DNA of 64,000 nucleotides from Cyanophora paradoxa. Its lineage: Eukaryota; Glaucocystophyceae; Cyanophorales; Cyanophoraceae. Location: the NCBI GenBank assembly GCA_004431415.1, contig QPMI01000294.1, forward strand, positions 1 through 64,000. Reading direction: 5' to 3'. The notes under the pieces were generated by a model. It saw only the letters and a program-made list of their open reading frames with translations. It ran no database searches and was not told the origin of the DNA. The translations under genes and the position numbers were made by a program. Positions 34,601 to 44,967 of the stretch are shown here, piece by piece; positions within the stretch are counted from its first letter, which is position 1, and each line of letters begins with the position of its first letter.

Positions 34601-35430
34601 CGATTTCGAGAGAAGTATTCAAAACCTCCAGACGGATGCGATGGGCACGGCCAGCCGAGATCGACCTGATAATAATAAAGAGCACGATTATTAAATCCAG
34701 ATCCTTCAACGAATCGTCCGCTGAACGAACCAAGCAGCGGCCTGCAGTGTTGTCGCTGGTTGCGAGGGGTTCTGGCAAGTCAAATTTACGCTCTCGCCTT
34801 CCTGAAGCTGGACTTCCTCGACCCCAACTGCGGATTCATGAGAGAAGCGAATAGAACTATGATAAACAGTGCGACGACTAGAGAAAACAAAGCTAGAGCA
34901 TGTTTGGAAACGGCGCACTGAAGTACGCCTCCGCACGGAACTGCGTCGCGGCGAGGCCCCTCTCGGATTCGAACACGACATGAAGTGCGTTCGTGCGATA
35001 GTAGCTGTACACCGCGGTGGTGCCAATGTGAGCCTTTAGCATAGACAGGTCTCCGGTGAATGGCGATGGCGGCAGTCTCTCTCCAAAGGCGTCGGGGCCG
35101 TTGTATATCTACTTGCACCGAAAGTTAGAGAGCTTTTCTCTGCACCGACATACCGCGAAAGAATATTACTGCACGCACCGAAATGGATGTGGAACCTGCT
35201 GTCATCGACAAGCTTGTGAAATTGAAAACCACCACAGAGCTTTTCGGTGCAATGATAGTCCACCGGTACCTGTCCAAAGTACCGTAGCCCTCGACCGCGT
35301 CGACGGGCGGAAATTGAATGTTCTCCCTCGGGTTTCTCGGAGAGAGGGTCAGGACAGATCTAAAGGAGTCTTCAACGTTTGTGCTGAGACCTATTGCTGT
35401 GAAACTGGATGCATCTGCATAACAAATCAT
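28696..35430 (-). CDS. host giant gene: CUB-like beta-sandwich exons
   Basis: A long series of short exons on the minus strand encodes segments of similar character: an aromatic/hydrophobic strand, a V-x-V-x-F strand and a D/E turn. Examples are RYRWTIIAPKSSVVVFNF (about 35,240), ALLVSFQLESASGAEFSEL (about 33,830), VSISSLIDRDFVEMYD (about 31,870) and QIFVFEWGGAEL (about 31,020). This fits CUB or CUB-like domains in extracellular proteins. Exon borders could not be placed with confidence and some stretches (29,400-30,700 and 32,500-33,400) show little that is recognisable. It could be more than one gene. Confidence 0.45.
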
Positions 35431-35478
35431 GATAAATCAATTCAAGATCGGGAATCAGACTGCTCTAGCGAGATGATG

Positions 35479-36570
35479 TTAAGATTTTCGATTCGTACCT
35501 CCCGATCCCCATACTTCGAATGGAGACAGGAAGGGGACGCTAGTGCTTTCCGTGGTCTGGTTAAGTACGAATAATTGCGCGGTTCGATTGCTCCAGGACA
35601 GCAAGTGGCGTCCATCCGGCGATAGGGCCAGAAACTCGACGGGCGATCGTCGAGATTCATCTGAAAATGTGGCGAGAAGCTCTCCTGTTGCCGTAGAGAA
35701 CGCCCGCGCAAGGCCGTCGAGGCTAGCGGTGAAGAGCACACGCGCATCTGGCGATAGCGTAATCGCGGATACGCCCGCCGCATGGCCCGTCAACGCATGC
35801 AGCCTTCTCCCGTCTGCAACCCACCAAATGTACACAAGCGGCTCCGCCAGCTGCGTGAACCCAGTTCGCGATGGCTCCACCGCAGCAGCGGCAAGGAATC
35901 CGTCCCTAGATAATGCAACGGCGGTGACCGGACGCTCCGATTCCATGATGAGCTTCCTGCTGAATTGTGTGTTGAGAATGAAAACTTTGACCGTGCCGTC
36001 GGCGCCTCCAGAGAGAAGAAGCGTGCCGTTAGCTGAAAGTGCTATAGCCCGAATCGGCGAGCCGCCATGGGCTTTGTCCAATGGCCCTTGATCCGCGCCA
36101 CGACCTGTCCTGACATCCCGAACCACAATGCTGCCGTCGTCTCCGGCGGTAGCAAAGAGGCCTGACTGGGAGAACGCGGCCGCGTTAACTGCTCTCGAGT
36201 GCGGTTGTGTGCGCATGCCGATGTTTAGCCCCGACGCAAGGAACCACAGCCTGGCCAGCTTATCCGAGCCTGCAGATAGAAGTAAAGCGCTGTCGGCTGA
36301 AATGTCGACAGCGTTTACTCTTCCCGAGTGCGCAGGAAGCTGAGAGGCCAGCGCGCCAGACAACGGGTCCCAGAGCTGGACCGTGCCGTCGCTTGCTCCG
36401 GTCACGATGACGCCATCCGCAGCGCCAGCCGCGCCCCATTTCAAGGCAGTCACTTGCTTTGAAGTCGCAAGGGCCAGCGTCCTTTGAGGAGCAGAGTGCG
36501 AAGCAAGAGACAGGAGTGCGACGTCAAGGCCAAAAGTCCGGTTTTCCGAGTTGGGACCTGTGCATCGCAC
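35479..36570 (-). CDS. host giant gene: WD40 beta-propeller exon
   Basis: One exon of about 363 codons contains six to seven WD-type repeats. Examples include ASDGTVQLWDPLSGALASQ, SAGSDKLARLWFLASG, TAGDDGSIVVRDVRTG, SGGADGTVKVFIL, and later repeats ending AQLFVLN. Each has the preceding hydrophobic strand (VNAVDISADSALLLS and so on). The exon ends FEVWGSG followed by a GTACG donor. WD40 propellers are usually intracellular scaffolds, so finding one between secreted-type domains on the same strand is unusual. It may be a truly extracellular propeller or a separate gene between two others. Confidence 0.75.
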   Translation of the reverse strand: MRCTGPNSENRTFGLDVALLSLASHSAPQRTLALATSKQVTALKWGAAGAADGVIVTGASDGTVQLWDPLSGALASQLPAHSGRVNAVDISADSALLLSAGSDKLARLWFLASGLNIGMRTQPHSRAVNAAAFSQSGLFATAGDDGSIVVRDVRTGRGADQGPLDKAHGGSPIRAIALSANGTLLLSGGADGTVKVFILNTQFSRKLIMESERPVTAVALSRDGFLAAAAVEPSRTGFTQLAEPLVYIWWVADGRRLHALTGHAAGVSAITLSPDARVLFTASLDGLARAFSTATGELLATFSDESRRSPVEFLALSPDGRHLLSWSNRTAQLFVLNQTTESTSVPFLSPFEVWGSGGTNRKS

Positions 36571-36587
36571 GGGTCACGAACGCATAT

Positions 36588-37960
36588 TCAAGTTCGCTGC
36601 TTTAAATTTGGCATGCTCGTGCCTGTCACGACGACGTAATACTGTTGTTCTGCGACGACGGGGGCCTTTAAGGTCGCAGCTTGCGGATTCAAAGTGCATT
36701 CTGCACTAGTACCGTTTCCTGCAATGGACCGGCTGGGACCTTGGCATTTTCGATAATGAGTGAAATAAAGTAGAAGCGCACCTGCTTGAGCAACGATCGA
36801 AGAGTCTGAAAATGAAGCAATCGGGCAGGCGTTCGCATCAAGGAGCAGGATAGAGGAGCTGAAGTTCGTGGTCGGCGAGCACGTGGAGAAAATGAGCAAC
36901 CTACGGAGAGCGCAAATGCAATGAACACAGTACTGTACTAGCTATATAGAGGGAACGAACGAAAACGAAAGATGCTCATACCCTGTGCGAGGGGGAACAA
37001 AGCTGAACCACGCCTCACCTGCTCCGCTATCGTTGCGCGCAAGGTACGCTGGTCCGAGCATTTGAGTGATCGACACGGAAACGCCAACGCGGAATGCGTT
37101 GGAGCAGGGAACAAATGTGCTGTTTGGTGCGGGTAGAGGGGAAGGGGATGGTGTCGGAGAGGGCGGCGTTCGCGGCTCTTCGATTTCAACAGAGAGACCG
37201 AAGTTGCCCTCGTGCCTGTCCTGGTACCCTGGAGTAATTTTAAGCGAACGTCGGGGCTGAAAGAGCATGCAAGGTCTGGGTCTCCTTTCGATTCCTCAGA
37301 TTATTGAAAGTATTACCTTTTACAACGATGTAGAATACGGATCCGTTCTCAACCCGCGCAGAGAGCTGCGAGCAGCAGATAGAGTTTTCTACACATGTTC
37401 CCTTGTCGAAGTCATCTGTGCGAGTGAGCATGCACAACACTTACGTAAGCTCTCAAGTGCGAGAAATTCGCTGACTTGCTTTAAAGCGTTTCTTATCATT
37501 TATTGGAGTGTGTTTTTATGCTCACCGTTTTTTGCAATGAGAGCTTCGTCCACGGAAATCGAAGCCACTGGACACGCTGAAGCAGAGAACAGCGCCAAGA
37601 TCGTGTCGAAAGCAGTGAGGGAAGAGCAGGCAGAGATGACAGCGGTGCTGCGGCGCCCCATTTCGGTATGAAATATAGTAATTCCACACACATCCGTCAC
37701 ATGCAGGGGCCCGGGCGATTGCGAACCCAGATCTCGAGGGGACGAAGCGAAACCAGGCCTCGCCGGATTTTGATTGAAGGTCTTTATCGATACCGAAGGG
37801 TAAAAACGATGGACGCCCTTTCGTCGTTCCGTTTACGAGGGCGGGCGCGTCGATTGGTACCGCCAGGACGCAGGGCTCAACGAAAGGGGTTGGCGTGGGG
37901 CTCGCGGAAGGGGTTGGCGCGGGGCTCGCGGGAGGCTCAACGTAGATAAGCCATTCCTGC
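36588..37960 (-). CDS. host giant gene: two PPC-like domains with proline-rich linkers
   Basis: Two tandem copies are visible. Copy A (about 37,500-37,950): a linker of PxPTP repeats, FVEPC, then SGEAWFRFVPSRSG and a later DTILALFSASACPVAS. Copy B (about 36,588-37,230): linker TPPSPTPSPSPLP, FVPC, then GAGEAWFSFVPPRTG and LLIFSTCSPTTNFSSS, then NACPIAS and YYVVVTGTS. The order (Cys, AWFxFVP, ACP, final YxVxVxG strand) resembles bacterial-type pre-peptidase C-terminal (PPC) beta-sandwiches. The proline linkers suggest extended extracellular stalks. Introns interrupt both copies. Confidence 0.55.
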
Positions 37961-38020
37961 TCTGTGTGACCTGCAAGGCGTTCTAAGCATCGAACAATAT
38001 GCCTAGGTACATATATGCCT

Positions 38021-39518
38021 TCAAATTATCCAGGGAGCGCCAGAGCACTCACTGTCGTCGTTCTTTTGAAATGAAACCCACATGTTGCTGTTGACGTAGC
38101 TGGTGCCTCCACCGCCGCTAGTGATAACCATTGATGATTTTATATAGGTGTACACCCCGATAGGAGGCGTGAGGGCAGCGCCTTGGTCCGATCTCGGGGA
38201 AATTCTCAGAGTTCCCTGCTCGTCCACAGAGTGCGTTATAATTGAAGTTCGATATTATACTGCGCACGCAAGGCGACAGGCCTAGGCGCACGCGGTTTCC
38301 GTTGTACTGAATCCTTTGGAGCTGATCCCATGCGTTGTCGAAGTACCAGCTGCTGATCTATGTGCAACGTCATGAAGCCATTGCGATTTTCACCCTTTTT
38401 GACCTTCTCACTTACTGCATTGTTGCGGGCCTCCTGTTGCGTCAGCGGTGCTGTGCCACTGCGGGGGACAGGGGAGGTTCAGTGATTTCAATTAGAGGTT
38501 CGACGCAAACGTATATATACGTACAGAATGTCCAGCACCCAGCCTGTTGATCATGAAGTACAGTGCGAGCCATGTGCACATGTACGGTTATTGCTGCAGC
38601 TGCGCATACACACATCGCAATTGCGCACCCCACTTCGTATACAGCACGGAGTAGGTGCTGTTGAACTCCGCGGGCATGTCTGTGAAGGTAATGCACGCTC
38701 CGTAGCAATTTGTTGATAATACCGAACAGGTTATAGCGCCCACTGCTGTACATTGCTGGAGCTGAAACCCGTTCGAGCAGAGCCCGCGCTTGGTAACCGG
38801 TGCGGGGCACATTCTCTTGAAGAGCTGGGAGTCGCTCTGGGGGCTGCCCGACGCTGCACGCGCGATAGGACGTTAACCTTGCGAAAGCTGAAGTTTCAAT
38901 CGTTGCGCTCACAGGTGTTGCACTTCGTGACAGTCCTGCGCAGATCAACCGGCATCAATGTCAGCGGCCCTCCACATGGACAAGAGAACGTTAACGCGCT
39001 CGCGTTTATACGACGCGAACCATTTAGCAGTAGTTGCAGAGGTCGATGTAAGGCAGTAGCTGCGGCGCTGACTTCAATGCGGCGGCCACTGCGAGGCAGC
39101 GGACCAGCCGGCGCCATCGCGAGAACCTAACCTCGGATCGTACGCGTTGACGAGCTTGAACCAGACGTTCTCATCAGGGACGACGGTCGTGAGATTGACT
39201 GTCACGTCCCCCCAGGTGGCCTTGTATTCTGCGGGATGCGTGATCACGATCATTAGGAAGCGCCTGCAAAATATTAAAATAGGCGCACTTGGTGACGTTC
39301 TAGTTCCGAAAATCGGCGAAGCCTGCTTGCCAGGGATTGTGCCGTTGCACTTGAAGTACGGCTCCCTCGGAATCGCAGGACAATCTGTGTTAACAGAAGA
39401 TCAGCGACAGTCTTCAAGACTGCGCATCGCTCTCATCGCGATAGCTTCGAATCTCCGCACCCGCGCCCAGAGCCCTCGCGCGAATTGTGAAACCCTTGTA
39501 GAACCGCGTGGGGTCGCC
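38021..39518 (-). CDS. host giant gene: block left of element 2
   Basis: Minus-strand exons adjoining element 2. Directly inside the junction the frame reads GGDPTRFYKGFTIRARALG, continuing the reading frame that stops at the right side of element 2. Further on, VTHPAEYK-like and VTVNLTTVVPDENVWFKLV strands (about 39,150-39,250) and cysteine-rich VLSTNCYGACITFTDMP (about 38,680) appear. The fold is uncertain, perhaps CUB-like. Exon limits are approximate. Confidence 0.5.
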
Positions 39519-39524
39519 TCCAAG
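39519..39524. repeat. candidate 6-bp target-site duplication, left copy (tccaag)
   Basis: The same six bases occur at 50,765-50,770 directly outside the other terminus. Six bases is the length typical of Polinton integration. Confidence 0.75.
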
Positions 39525-39840
39525 AAAAAAATGGTAAAGTGGGGCTACTGTCACCACATCGATTAATTCCCAATATATCAAACAATCCCAATCAAAATCC
39601 TCTCGATTCTCAGTCTTTACCAATCAGAATTCAACAAATTCTCAGTCTCTCAATCACAATTAATCGAAGTTATATCTTAAATTAATTAATCGAAGTTATA
39701 TCATTATCTCGATTCATTATATTTAATCGAAGTTATATCTTAAATCTTATTTATCGAAGTTATATCATAATCTCGATTAATTATATTTAATCGAAGTTAT
39801 ATCAATATCTCGATTAGTTATATTCAATCGAAGTTATATC
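39525..39840. repeat. left terminal inverted repeat of element 2
   Basis: Outer part: AATGGTAAAGTGGGGCTACT and onward, matched in inverse at 50,525-50,764. Inner part: six copies of TCGAAGTTATATC (39,664; 39,690; 39,727; 39,753; 39,791; 39,828) spaced about 26-38 bases, against four in the right arm. Confidence 0.92.
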
Positions 39841-39916
39841 AATTTTAAACGTAATCAAATTTTGACCGATCCAAAAAAATGACGACTGTTTTTAAATTAA
39901 CCATATCGATCTGTAA

Positions 39917-40210
39917 ATGACCACCATAATACCAGAAGATGTTGAAGAGATTCTTCAAGATATGCCCATAATTCCAGATGAGCAACAATTAAGCAAATTG
40001 ATTGAGAAAACCGCTAATAGTGCTGGTTTAAATGTTAACAAACTACCAAGCAAATATAAAACAAATCTTATGAAAGGCTTCTTATCTACCATGGAAACTA
40101 TGAACACACACCAATACTCACAAATATTAGAAAAAAGACACGATGTAAACCATACACGCTGTAAATTACGTAGGAAATTGATTTTGAAAAACGCAATGGA
40201 CACGAAATGA
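39917..40210 (+). CDS. small hypothetical protein near the left end of element 2
   Basis: A 97-residue frame starting MTTIIPEDVEEILQDMPIIP, with an acidic first half and a strongly basic second half (LEKRHDVNHTRCKLRRKLIL). It is the first gene inside the left repeat and converges with the ATPase gene. No family is recognised. The length, start and charge pattern look like a real protein, but there is no independent support. Confidence 0.45.
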   Translation: MTTIIPEDVEEILQDMPIIPDEQQLSKLIEKTANSAGLNVNKLPSKYKTNLMKGFLSTMETMNTHQYSQILEKRHDVNHTRCKLRRKLILKNAMDTK

Positions 40211-40231
40211 GTTTCAAACATTCCTTGTTAT

Positions 40232-40999
40232 CTAAACCGTTATTGTTGTGGGTTCATTACTAATTCGTATTGATTCTCTCTTTTTTATCGCTCGTCTCTT
40301 AACAAACTTCTTAAAGCCTTTCATATCATCATCTGTTAATATTGCGCGGTCTGTGTATACTTTGATATCATACCCTTGCAATCCAGTTATGACTGTTTGG
40401 TAATTGTAACCCCACATTTTATGTAACTCTTTGTAGGTCTTTTTATCAAGACCCCCATTATACTCATCATAAGCGCAGTTAAACTCCTTCTCATTCCCAA
40501 GAATATTGAAAAATACTACGAACTCAACATTTCGACGAATTGTAGTAGAAATAGAGCATAAACGTTGAGTATTAATAATTACTGTAATCGAATAATGACG
40601 GGCTGTCGTGATCAGTTTAGATAACACAGCCGAATTATGCATATCTAAATTGGAACCGATCATATCATCAAGTATAATAACAAGATTGTTGCGTTTTTCA
40701 TTATTTTCAATTCGTTTCTTTTGCATGCTAATGAGTTTCACTACTACATTATCGTCCCATTCCTCATAGATATTATCAGGATGCGTTATATCTCTGAACT
40801 GACCTGTAAATGCAGTAGAACTAAAAACTACAATCTGATCGATCTTATCCCTCAGTTCATAAAGTAGATATTTGCAGTAGGTTGTTTTTCCCGAGTTGCT
40901 GCGCCCGCAAAGTAAAAAACGCGTGCTTAACTTTACTGTTCTTGCAGGCTCAAACTCTGGGATGTCGTTCAAATCAATATCCATTCCTGTGTTATCCAT
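40232..40999 (-). CDS. FtsK/HerA-type packaging ATPase (element 2)
   Basis: Walker A is CGRSNSGKTTYCKYLL and Walker B is LVIILDDMIGSNLD, followed by the polar TVIINTQRL segment; order and spacing match the element 1 ATPase. The start is taken at the ATG at 40,999 (MDNTGMDIDLNDIPEF); an upstream in-frame ATG at 41,032 would add a hydrophobic leader not expected here. It lies on the minus strand with the capsid gene upstream, so the capsid-ATPase pair is kept as in element 1 but inverted relative to the polymerase. Confidence 0.9.
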   Translation of the reverse strand: MDNTGMDIDLNDIPEFEPARTVKLSTRFLLCGRSNSGKTTYCKYLLYELRDKIDQIVVFSSTAFTGQFRDITHPDNIYEEWDDNVVVKLISMQKKRIENNEKRNNLVIILDDMIGSNLDMHNSAVLSKLITTARHYSITVIINTQRLCSISTTIRRNVEFVVFFNILGNEKEFNCAYDEYNGGLDKKTYKELHKMWGYNYQTVITGLQGYDIKVYTDRAILTDDDMKGFKKFVKRRAIKKRESIRISNEPTTITV

Positions 41000-41145
41000 T
41001 ACAGTAATAAGATAAAAAACAAAATAAACCACTTAGCGCATGCAAGGCATGCTTGTCATGCCGACCCTACTACTTTTGCGCTTCCTACTCTAACGAAAGA
41101 AAAGAATCTACTTCCTTCGGTCGTTGCGCGCGGGCGAAACCGCGC

Positions 41146-42371
41146 TTAGAAGTTCGAGACTTTCAGGGTAGAAATGTTGTAGCCATTGAGGACCATAACA
41201 TTGTGTCGTAGGGCATAGATATCAACCTGAACAGGAGCAGCATCAGTGCATCCCGAAACAGTGAGATCCATGTAACTGGAACTGCTGTTGAAGAAATCCT
41301 GGTAACCATAACACTGTTCCGAAGCGAATCTTTTCCAGATTTGGAAAGAACGATTCCGTAAATATTTCCATTCTCGAATCCATAAGTAGTATTGCCAACA
41401 GTAACACCCTTGTAATGAGAAGGAATGTGATTGATAGCCGAGAGGAAACCAGAAATGGGTTTGTTGGAGATATCGAGGGAGCGATTGTTGTGGAAGATCT
41501 GGAACTGATCGATCTTAACATCCGATACATGACCACAGAAATCCGAGTGAGTGTAGGTATTTAGTTTGTTCACCTCTCGAACAGTCATGAGAATTGAATG
41601 AACCAGTCCGGAAACATTAGCGAGTGTAACCTCAACCGATTCACCAGCATCAGCGGTTTTGAGCGCTCGTGTCTTCTTGTGGATGACCTCTGTGATCGGA
41701 ATGCGAATGCCACCTTGTTCATTTGCCATTTTCAAAAGTGTCTCAGCCTCAGCCGAAGCGATGTTTACGAATTGACAGATCAGGGAGCAATCTGAAAAGG
41801 TAACAGATCCACCGGCAGGAACTTTGACAATTGCAGCATCACGGAAATCAACCTCGATTGTTGGCATATCAGCCAGAGTGCATAGTGGAAAATAGGCATC
41901 ATCCCAGAAAGCAGCCGGGATTTTAACGATGTATTCCATAGCCTCATCTGTGCTTTCACGATCAAGTTCTTTGAAGTAACCGAGAGAAGCATACATGCTG
42001 CTCATTGTAGCATGATCATTATCAATCAGAGCGTTAACAGTAATCCAGTCACCAGGGATGATATACTTGAAACCACCATGAACAAAGCGGACCTCATTAA
42101 TAAAGGAAGAACCACCATTAGGGAGGGTGCAGGCTACACCACCACCAGTGGCAATCTTGAAATAGAGTGAAACACCAGCAAGGAGTTGTTTGCGAGGTAG
42201 ATCGAAGTAAGCGGTATTCTTAAAGCCAAAAGTATTGCCTCGGGGACGAACTTGCTCGAGGAATGGTTTGTACTTGGGGTTGGTTCCGATTTGGAGACCA
42301 GGGGAAAGATAAATTTGATCAGAACCGGGAGTAACGAGGAGTTCCTTAAGGGTAGTTCCAGTGAGTGCCAT
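41146..42371 (-). pseudogene. major capsid protein (element 2), C-terminal frameshift
   Basis: The frame starting at 42,371 (MALTGTTLKELLVTPGS) has the same strand pattern as the element 1 capsid protein: FDLPRKQLLAGVSLYF, VRFVHGGFKYIIPGDW, IPAAFWDDAYFPL. That frame runs on to 41,163, but from about 41,300 a second frame gives the better C-terminus (SSSYMDLTVSG, then VDIYALRHNVMVLNGYN), which lines up with the end of the element 1 protein and stops at 41,146. A single-base indel near 41,300 therefore explains the mismatch. It would be the hexon protein, about 408 residues. Confidence 0.8.
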
Positions 42372-42423
42372 CTCTTATGTTTAAAATACCAAAAGAAATT
42401 TTTAAAATGCTTTATTAAACAGA

Positions 42424-43323
42424 ATGACGCGTCATTACCTTAATATTGATTCCAGGGACCGAGATGATGGAACCCCAACGAACTTCACTTATAAAATTCC
42501 CCATGCAATCCAAAATGTGAGAGCCTGCAGAGTGACTAACTTTGAGATGTTCAATAACATTTACAATCTCAGCGAAAATGGAAGTTTGATTACAGGAACC
42601 TATGATGCTGGGGATGTAATTAAAACTAAGAATAACACTATTTCAAAAGGGACATATACTTCGGATAGTTTGGTGAATCTTCTAAATGCCAAATTAGCTT
42701 CACAGGTGTATGGTGCAGCAGGAACTACCTATACTCGCCATTTCTACGTTACATATGATCCTGTTACCATGTTTCTAAGGTTCATGTGCGATGCAACATT
42801 TACCCTCACCTTTGGAAGTCGGATTTTAGCGAACTTCCTTGGTTTCCCAGATCGCAGACCTGACAGTTCTGAAAATGGTTACGCTTCTGCCCTGCTCGAT
42901 TCACCTGTAACAGTTGGAGCTAATACTTATAATTACTACATTGACAGTGCTATACCGCTTGATCTTCTGTTTAACTCTTACATCCTTCTACATGTCGATC
43001 CACTCAAAGGCAATTATGTTAGCAAGAATACCAGTGATGATAAAGCCCTCGCAAAAATCGAGATTGATCAAACGGTAGGCAGTCTGCTAAAATACGATTC
43101 ATCGAATAATTCCATGATCCTGCATGAGCAAAATGGTTTAGTGGAAGTGGAAACGCTAAAAGTTCGTCTCACATACTGGAATGGTGCTGAAACGGATATT
43201 ACCACTGACTGGTCGATGACACTTGAACTCATTACGGAAGATGATAAAGATCTGACCAAGAAAGCATTGAAGAATGTCATTAAAGAGTTGGAGGGACTCT
43301 ACTTGCCGTTCTCACGGTCATAG
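42424..43323 (+). CDS. minor capsid / penton-like protein (element 2)
   Basis: This intact 299-residue protein starts MTRHYLNIDSRDRDDGTP, with the NIDSRDR signature shared with the 3,684 protein of element 1, then NFTYKIPHAIQNVRACRVT. It diverges from the capsid gene across 52 bp containing TTTATTAAACAGA before the ATG, and is followed after 36 bp by the internal protein. Element 2 has one such gene, element 1 appears to have two. Confidence 0.65.
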   Translation: MTRHYLNIDSRDRDDGTPTNFTYKIPHAIQNVRACRVTNFEMFNNIYNLSENGSLITGTYDAGDVIKTKNNTISKGTYTSDSLVNLLNAKLASQVYGAAGTTYTRHFYVTYDPVTMFLRFMCDATFTLTFGSRILANFLGFPDRRPDSSENGYASALLDSPVTVGANTYNYYIDSAIPLDLLFNSYILLHVDPLKGNYVSKNTSDDKALAKIEIDQTVGSLLKYDSSNNSMILHEQNGLVEVETLKVRLTYWNGAETDITTDWSMTLELITEDDKDLTKKALKNVIKELEGLYLPFSRS

Positions 43324-43359
43324 GAAATACTGTAGAATAAATTTGTCTCGATATTACAA

Positions 43360-44108
43360 ATGGCAACTCGAAAGACCCAGCCAAAGAATTTCTTAGCCAA
43401 ACCAGTTGAGCAAGCGGAACCAGAACGGAAACAGTTTAAGAAATCAAAAGGAACCGCTGCATATGGAACTGGTGATCTCGATAAAAATGTTCACCAGACC
43501 ATGAATGCTCACACAATTGCGCTTACTTCAAACTCAAATGATGATAATGCCCTGGTTGATCAAGTCCCACTGAACCGCATGCCTGGAGCCAAACGAGGAA
43601 TCAAGAAAGGACAGTTCAAATCATCGACAAAGGACAAGGTTGCCTCATCATCAACACTGCTGAAACTGCTTGATGGTGGTGAGCGACTCTACTCAACCTA
43701 TTCCGAGAAAGACCATCGCAACCGCTACTTTATTCGTTCAACCACTGGTGGACTGAAATCTGTGACATACCAGTATGCTAAGAGTCTTGTTGATGGTATC
43801 GCAGCAGAGACCAAAACGAAAACAGGATCAAGGAACAGCCAATCACAAAGGAAAAGGTTGAGAAGAAACCAGAAGTAACCCATGAAGTCATCCCTGAACC
43901 TGTTCATGTTGCAAAAGAATCGCCAGCCGAATTGATTGCAAAGACCATCGATTATCAAGAGTCCAACAAAACGGATTTGCCGGTCCTCAATAAATCGATC
44001 CTTCGGGTTGCCACTTCGCAGGCTGATCCAGTCAACTCGATTCCAAATGCTGCCCCAATGGTCTCAGGGTTTGCCAAGCTCGGTATTAAACCTGGTTATC
44101 GCCGTTAA
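43360..44108 (+). pseudogene. probable internal virion protein (element 2), one frameshift
   Basis: The open frame to 43,878 begins MATRKTQPKNFLAKPVEQ and is basic and low in hydrophobics. At about 43,830 the better frame switches and continues KEQPITKEKVEKKPEVTHE to a stop at 44,108, ending KLGIKPGYRR. Position (after the minor capsid gene) and character match the 7,967 protein of element 1. No family was recognised. A 360-bp stretch with no gene follows before the next promoter. Confidence 0.5.
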
Positions 44109-44419
44109 GGGACGGCTCACGCATCATTTCCGAATTAAAAAAATCTTGAACATTGTTAGCGCTACGTAACCAATCTTATCCCGTAGGCTCAAAACTTCTT
44201 CATTTTTATGGAGGCGTTGTAGAGCGAAGTGAATTATCCACAGATATCACTTTAATCACCTGTTCTACCGGGTTCAGTGGTAGAAACTTGCAGCCGACAA
44301 GTGAGCCTATTTGGTTTCGGTGGCTTTATCATTTTTCCAGCATCTTCTTTCAGAATTGGATGCTCTGCGATTGGGACCAAAATTTGACAGGAGTTTAATC
44401 GCTATATACAGACAGAAAA
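44109..44419. other. gene-free spacer in element 2
   Basis: About 310 bases between the internal protein and the next promoter. No convincing gene, repeat or structured RNA is seen; one short open frame (44,153-44,398) has no support. Confidence 0.5.
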
Positions 44420-44455
44420 ACTACTTAAAGATTTCTTAACATATATTAAGAGAGT
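44420..44455 (+). promoter_or_regulatory. CTTAAAGA / TATATT promoter of the small basic gene (element 2)
   Basis: ACTACTTAAAGATTTCTT followed by AACATATATTAAGAGAG ends about 14 bases before the ATG at 44,469. It shares the TTAAAGA box, TATA box and AAGAGAG with the promoter at 12,568-12,600. Confidence 0.65.
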
Positions 44456-44468
44456 AGAAAAGGACAAA

Positions 44469-44726
44469 ATGCCAATCAGTGAGGCTCAGAAGCGTGCTAC
44501 TTACCGTTATCGTAAAACTGAAAAAGGTCAGGAATATTTAAAAAAGTATAATGCGAAATTCGCGAAGCAAATGCGTGATTTATACCATACTGATGAGTGT
44601 TACAGAGCCATGAGAATCGTTGAGAGTTCCCAGCGTCTCTATGCTTCCAATGCAGTCTGCTTTGTGAAGTATCTCTATGGTGTCCCGTATTCTAACCGTG
44701 GTCGCAAATCGAAATATCTCTGTTAA
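44469..44726 (+). CDS. small basic protein, family shared by both elements
   Basis: This 85-residue homologue of the 12,303-12,557 protein (MPISEAQKRATYRYRKTEKG, then AVCFVKYLYGVPYSNRGRKS) is more than half identical by eye along its whole length. Short size, high basic charge and a helical YRYRKTEKGQEYLKKY stretch suggest nucleic acid binding. It precedes the polymerase gene with its own promoter, unlike in element 1, where it stands between primase and the zinc gene. Confidence 0.75.
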   Translation: MPISEAQKRATYRYRKTEKGQEYLKKYNAKFAKQMRDLYHTDECYRAMRIVESSQRLYASNAVCFVKYLYGVPYSNRGRKSKYLC

Positions 44727-44919
44727 TCGTTTTTCTCAGCGCGATCTGCTCTGAGAAACCCGTGGGAACCGCGCTGGAACCACAAATAAAATCTTTCTGT
44801 TATTTTTAGAGTTCAATGATCGAGCCAACCCTTTGTTATTTTTATGAATGCCCTCGACTAAATATATTTTGTTGGAGACTTTTGGTTTTGCCGGTAAAAT
44901 TTGACGCGAGTATAAAAGT

Positions 44920-44955
44920 ATTTAAAGAAAACTTTTGTAGGTATATATTAATAGA
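44920..44955 (+). promoter_or_regulatory. TTTAAAGA / TATATATTA promoter of the polymerase (element 2)
   Basis: TATTTAAAGAAAACTTT followed by GTATATATTAATAGAG ends about 12 bases before the ATG at 44,968. Same box order as the other four sites. Confidence 0.55.
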
Positions 44956-44967
44956 GTGAACAAAGAA

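Noticed and set aside
41033-41145. Possible tRNA or structured RNA next to the element 2 capsid gene
   Set aside because: There is a small GCGCGGGCGAAACCGCGC hairpin but no cloverleaf; the hairpin could simply be a terminator or chance.
44153-44398. Possible small gene between the internal protein and the small basic protein of element 2
   Set aside because: No counterpart in element 1, no promoter motif, unusual composition; left as spacer.
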